A stretch of DNA of 64,000 nucleotides, taken from positions 1,054,001 through 1,118,000 of the forward strand of contig NZ_CP015880.1 of assembly GCF_000697965.2 (NCBI RefSeq), written 5' to 3'. Under the pieces are notes generated by a model. The model saw only the letters and a program-made list of their open reading frames with translations. It did no database searches and was not told the DNA's origin. This document shows, one piece after another, positions 63,528-64,000 of the stretch (the first letter of the stretch is position 1; every line of letters begins with the position of its first letter). The position numbers and the translations under genes were made by a program. The stretch comes from Ensifer adhaerens (GTDB taxonomy: Bacteria; Pseudomonadota; Alphaproteobacteria; Rhizobiales; Rhizobiaceae).

Positions 63528-63734
63528 TGTCTGAATGTTCCGGAATCGCGTTCGTTTGAACGCAGGAAAACGTTCCGCAAATTACTGAAGATGCGGGGTG
63601 ACGTTTCCGGCCCGTGCGCGCAATCAAAGCGGATTACGCGGACGGGCTTTACCGGGACTCAGGCGAAGAACGGAACATAAAAACTCCAATAGAACGGTGC
63701 CTTCCTAAAAGGCCGTCGTTCGCGCGTCAAGGTG

Positions 63735-64000
63735 TCATTGCAACGCCAGGGTGCCAATGGCCGCCAGCGCCACTTGCAAGACGATGATCAACGCGAGGCG
63801 CGTGCGAAAGGGTTCCTTACGCGTCTTGTGTCGGAAGATATGGCGCGCCGTCATCGCTCCCGGGCTGCCGCCGAAAAAGGCGAGAGTGAGCAGGGTCCGC
63901 TCGCTGATCCGCCGTCGGCCGGAGCGCGCCGCTTGCTTGTCGTACCAGAACAGCCCGAAGGCCGCCAAGTTGATGAGAATTGCGAACGAGAGCAGGGCAG
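63735..64000 (-). CDS. DUF1294 family membrane protein, 5' end outside window
   Basis: The frame remains open to the window edge, so the N-terminus is missing. The visible 88 residues include FAILINLAAFGLFWYDKQAARSGRRRISE, then LLTLAFFGGSPGAMTARHIFRHKTRKEPF and a final helix. The YDKxxA and GGxxGA...RHKTRK pattern is characteristic of DUF1294, small membrane proteins sometimes fused to a cold-shock domain. Whether a cold-shock domain precedes it cannot be seen. The function is unknown. Confidence 0.88.
   Translation of the reverse strand, partial: ALLSFAILINLAAFGLFWYDKQAARSGRRRISERTLLTLAFFGGSPGAMTARHIFRHKTRKEPFRTRLALIIVLQVALAAIGTLALQ

Noticed and set aside
63537..63553. Two GTTC elements upstream of the YjhX-like gene as a LexA box
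   Set aside because: The spacing is 9 bases, not 7, and alphaproteobacterial LexA requires N7.

Overview
The window is high-GC alphaproteobacterial chromosome. Gene order and protein sequences are those of a Rhizobiaceae genome, most like Ensifer/Sinorhizobium: a 14-subunit nuo operon with extra small genes running into birA-rnj-mce, then proS-lolCD-dnaE, divK-pleD-rpmG, and a pyrB-pyrC-plsY-dprA-topA-rnr operon. The genus is an inference. I see no insertion sequence, prophage or CRISPR array. Nearly all of it is core housekeeping DNA, so the unusual items are local.

Layout. 1-4146: the end of an SbcD-like nuclease gene and a YhaN/SMC-like ATPase. 4234-5621: a cupin gene, tRNA-Val (minus strand) and a tandem pair of identical tRNA-Asp genes. 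5921-21981: nuoABCD-(periplasmic protein)-EF-(helix-hairpin-helix protein)-GHIJKLMN, continuing into birA, rnj (RNase J), a glyoxalase-family epimerase and a DUF1467 gene up to 25300. 26049-30889: proS-lolC-lolD followed by a second, about 97 percent identical lolC that carries a scrap of the proS 3' end in front of it. 31058-36094: a DUF5680 gene, a periplasmic protein, a 28-codon membrane-peptide gene behind a LexA box, and dnaE. 36204-39946, minus strand: an L,D-transpeptidase, dinB with a LexA box touching its start, a HAD hydrolase and a DUF3572 gene. 40103-41859: divK-pleD. 41860-42438: an intergenic region with strong RNA structure and an intrinsic terminator. 42439-54372, minus strand: rpmG, MFS, NUDIX, DUF983, rnr, topA, dprA, plsY, a catalytically dead dihydroorotase and pyrB. 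54530-64000: an AidB-like acyl-CoA dehydrogenase, an AEC carrier, two small membrane proteins, ruvX, a UPF0173 hydrolase, gatCA, a GNAT acetyltransferase, a MASE1-GGDEF cyclase, a YjhX-family protein and the C-terminal part of a DUF1294 protein.

How the genes work together. The nuo genes encode respiratory complex I, and the two in-operon extras plus the long C-terminal tail of NuoE look like lineage-specific additions. ProS, GatCA, L33 and the three tRNAs serve translation. RNase J and RNase R serve RNA turnover. DnaE, DinB, TopA, DprA, RuvX and the YhaN-like pair serve DNA metabolism. DivK and PleD belong to the alphaproteobacterial cell-cycle circuit. Two perfect GAAC-N7-GAAC LexA boxes tie dinB and the 28-codon membrane peptide to the SOS response. 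That peptide resembles in size, topology and regulation the SOS-induced division inhibitor SidA of Caulobacter, and it is my main candidate for an undescribed system in this window.
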